A stretch of 5,186 nt of DNA, taken from Actinomycetes bacterium. GTDB lineage: Bacteria > Actinomycetota > Acidimicrobiia > Acidimicrobiales > JAKAOS01. Location: positions 1 through 5,186 of the forward strand of contig JAJYGW010000008.1 of NCBI GenBank assembly GCA_021790615.1, in the 5' to 3' direction. Position numbers and translations under genes: made by a program. The notes under the pieces are model-generated. The model was given only the letters and a program-made list of their open reading frames with translations, made no database searches and was not told the DNA's origin. Positions 4,877 through 5,186 of the stretch are shown here, piece after piece (positions within the stretch are counted from its first letter, which is position 1; each line of letters starts with the position of its first letter).

Positions 4877-5186
4877 AGGGGGGTGTCGTGACCGGCGGCG
4901 GTGCATCGAGGACCGGGAGGGTGATCGACGACGGGTGCGCCGGGTCGTGGAGGACGGCCTGGTTGGCAACTCGTCCGTGCCGAGCCGTAGACCGGGGCTC
5001 GCCGGTGCCGAGGTTGCGTGCGAAGCGGGGGTGCGCTCCCGAGGAGACCTGGAGCCGGACGCGCTCGCCGGGCATGAAGGCACAGGCCGTGGAGGAGAGG
5101 GCGAGCTCGACCAGCACCGGTAGCTCGCGGTCGGGGCCGGGCGGGCGGGGCACGGACACCGCCGCGTCGCAGACGTTGACCGAGCG
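4875..5186 (-). CDS. CocE/NonD-type acyl esterase (X-Pro dipeptidyl-peptidase C-terminal domain), 3' part
   Basis: The minus-strand frame is open from the right edge of the window to TGA 4877-4875, giving the last 103 residues of a longer protein. RSVNVCDAAV (1-10 of the visible part) matches the 'DGRSxNVCDGxV' strand of CocE/NonD hydrolases. FMPGERVRLQVSSGAHPRFARNLGTGEP (37-64) matches the family core GHRxRLxVSSSxFPRFxRNxNTGE. NQAVLHDPAHPSSITLPVL (75-93) matches its closing strands. This is the C-terminal beta-sandwich of alpha/beta hydrolases that cleave acyl esters or X-Pro peptides; the catalytic domain lies off the window, so the substrate is unknown. An internal GTG at 5159 is not the start, because family sequence continues upstream of it. 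The tail (DAPPPVTTPP) is Pro-rich and probably disordered. It is convergent with the 515-residue protein gene. Confidence 0.88.
   Translation of the reverse strand, partial: RSVNVCDAAVSVPRPPGPDRELPVLVELALSSTACAFMPGERVRLQVSSGAHPRFARNLGTGEPRSTARHGRVANQAVLHDPAHPSSITLPVLDAPPPVTTPP

Noticed and set aside
4104..5123. Open frame of 339 codons on the plus strand overlapping the end of the 515-residue gene and the esterase
   Set aside because: Its translation is dominated by Arg, Gly, Asp and Glu, and it runs antisense to the recognisable CocE C-terminal domain.

Overview
The window is very GC-rich, as expected of a high-GC actinobacterium; an Acidimicrobiia-like or other environmental actinomycetote is plausible, but the sequence alone does not fix the taxon. 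It is dense with long spurious reading frames on both strands. Five genes are supported by protein features, two of them cut by the window edges.

Layout, left to right. (1) Bases 1-693, plus strand: C-terminal part of a HAD-superfamily (Cof-type) phosphatase with an unusual low-complexity insertion. (2) Bases 779-1216, minus strand and convergent with the HAD gene: a small stand-alone protein with a degenerate response-regulator receiver fold that lacks the phosphoacceptor Asp and the conserved Lys. (3) Bases 1217-1505: a divergent intergenic region with a GC-rich short repeat cluster, a weak operator-like dyad and a -10-like hexamer exactly 7 bases before the next ATG, suggesting a leaderless transcript. 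(4) Bases 1506-3095, plus strand: prfC, peptide chain release factor 3, 529 aa with all GTPase motifs. (5) Bases 3274-4821, plus strand: a 515-aa modular protein. It has an LQRTAGNRAV motif near the N terminus, a Ser/Pro/Thr linker built from two different tandem repeats, and a long helical C-terminal half with hydrophobic segments. (6) Bases 4875-5186, minus strand and convergent: C-terminal end of a CocE/NonD-type acyl esterase, continuing past the right edge.

The HAD phosphatase, RF3 and esterase are ordinary housekeeping or metabolic genes with no obvious joint pathway. The notable gene is the 515-aa protein. The LQRxAGNxAV motif recurs in actinobacterial proteins associated with extracellular contractile injection systems (eCIS), often next to DUF4157. 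Its architecture (motif, disordered repeat linker, amphipathic/hydrophobic helical domain) fits a cargo or toxin-like protein. It has its own ribosome binding site and sits alone between prfC and the esterase, so it looks like an orphan accessory gene. No structural eCIS gene is visible in this window, so that assignment is an inference.
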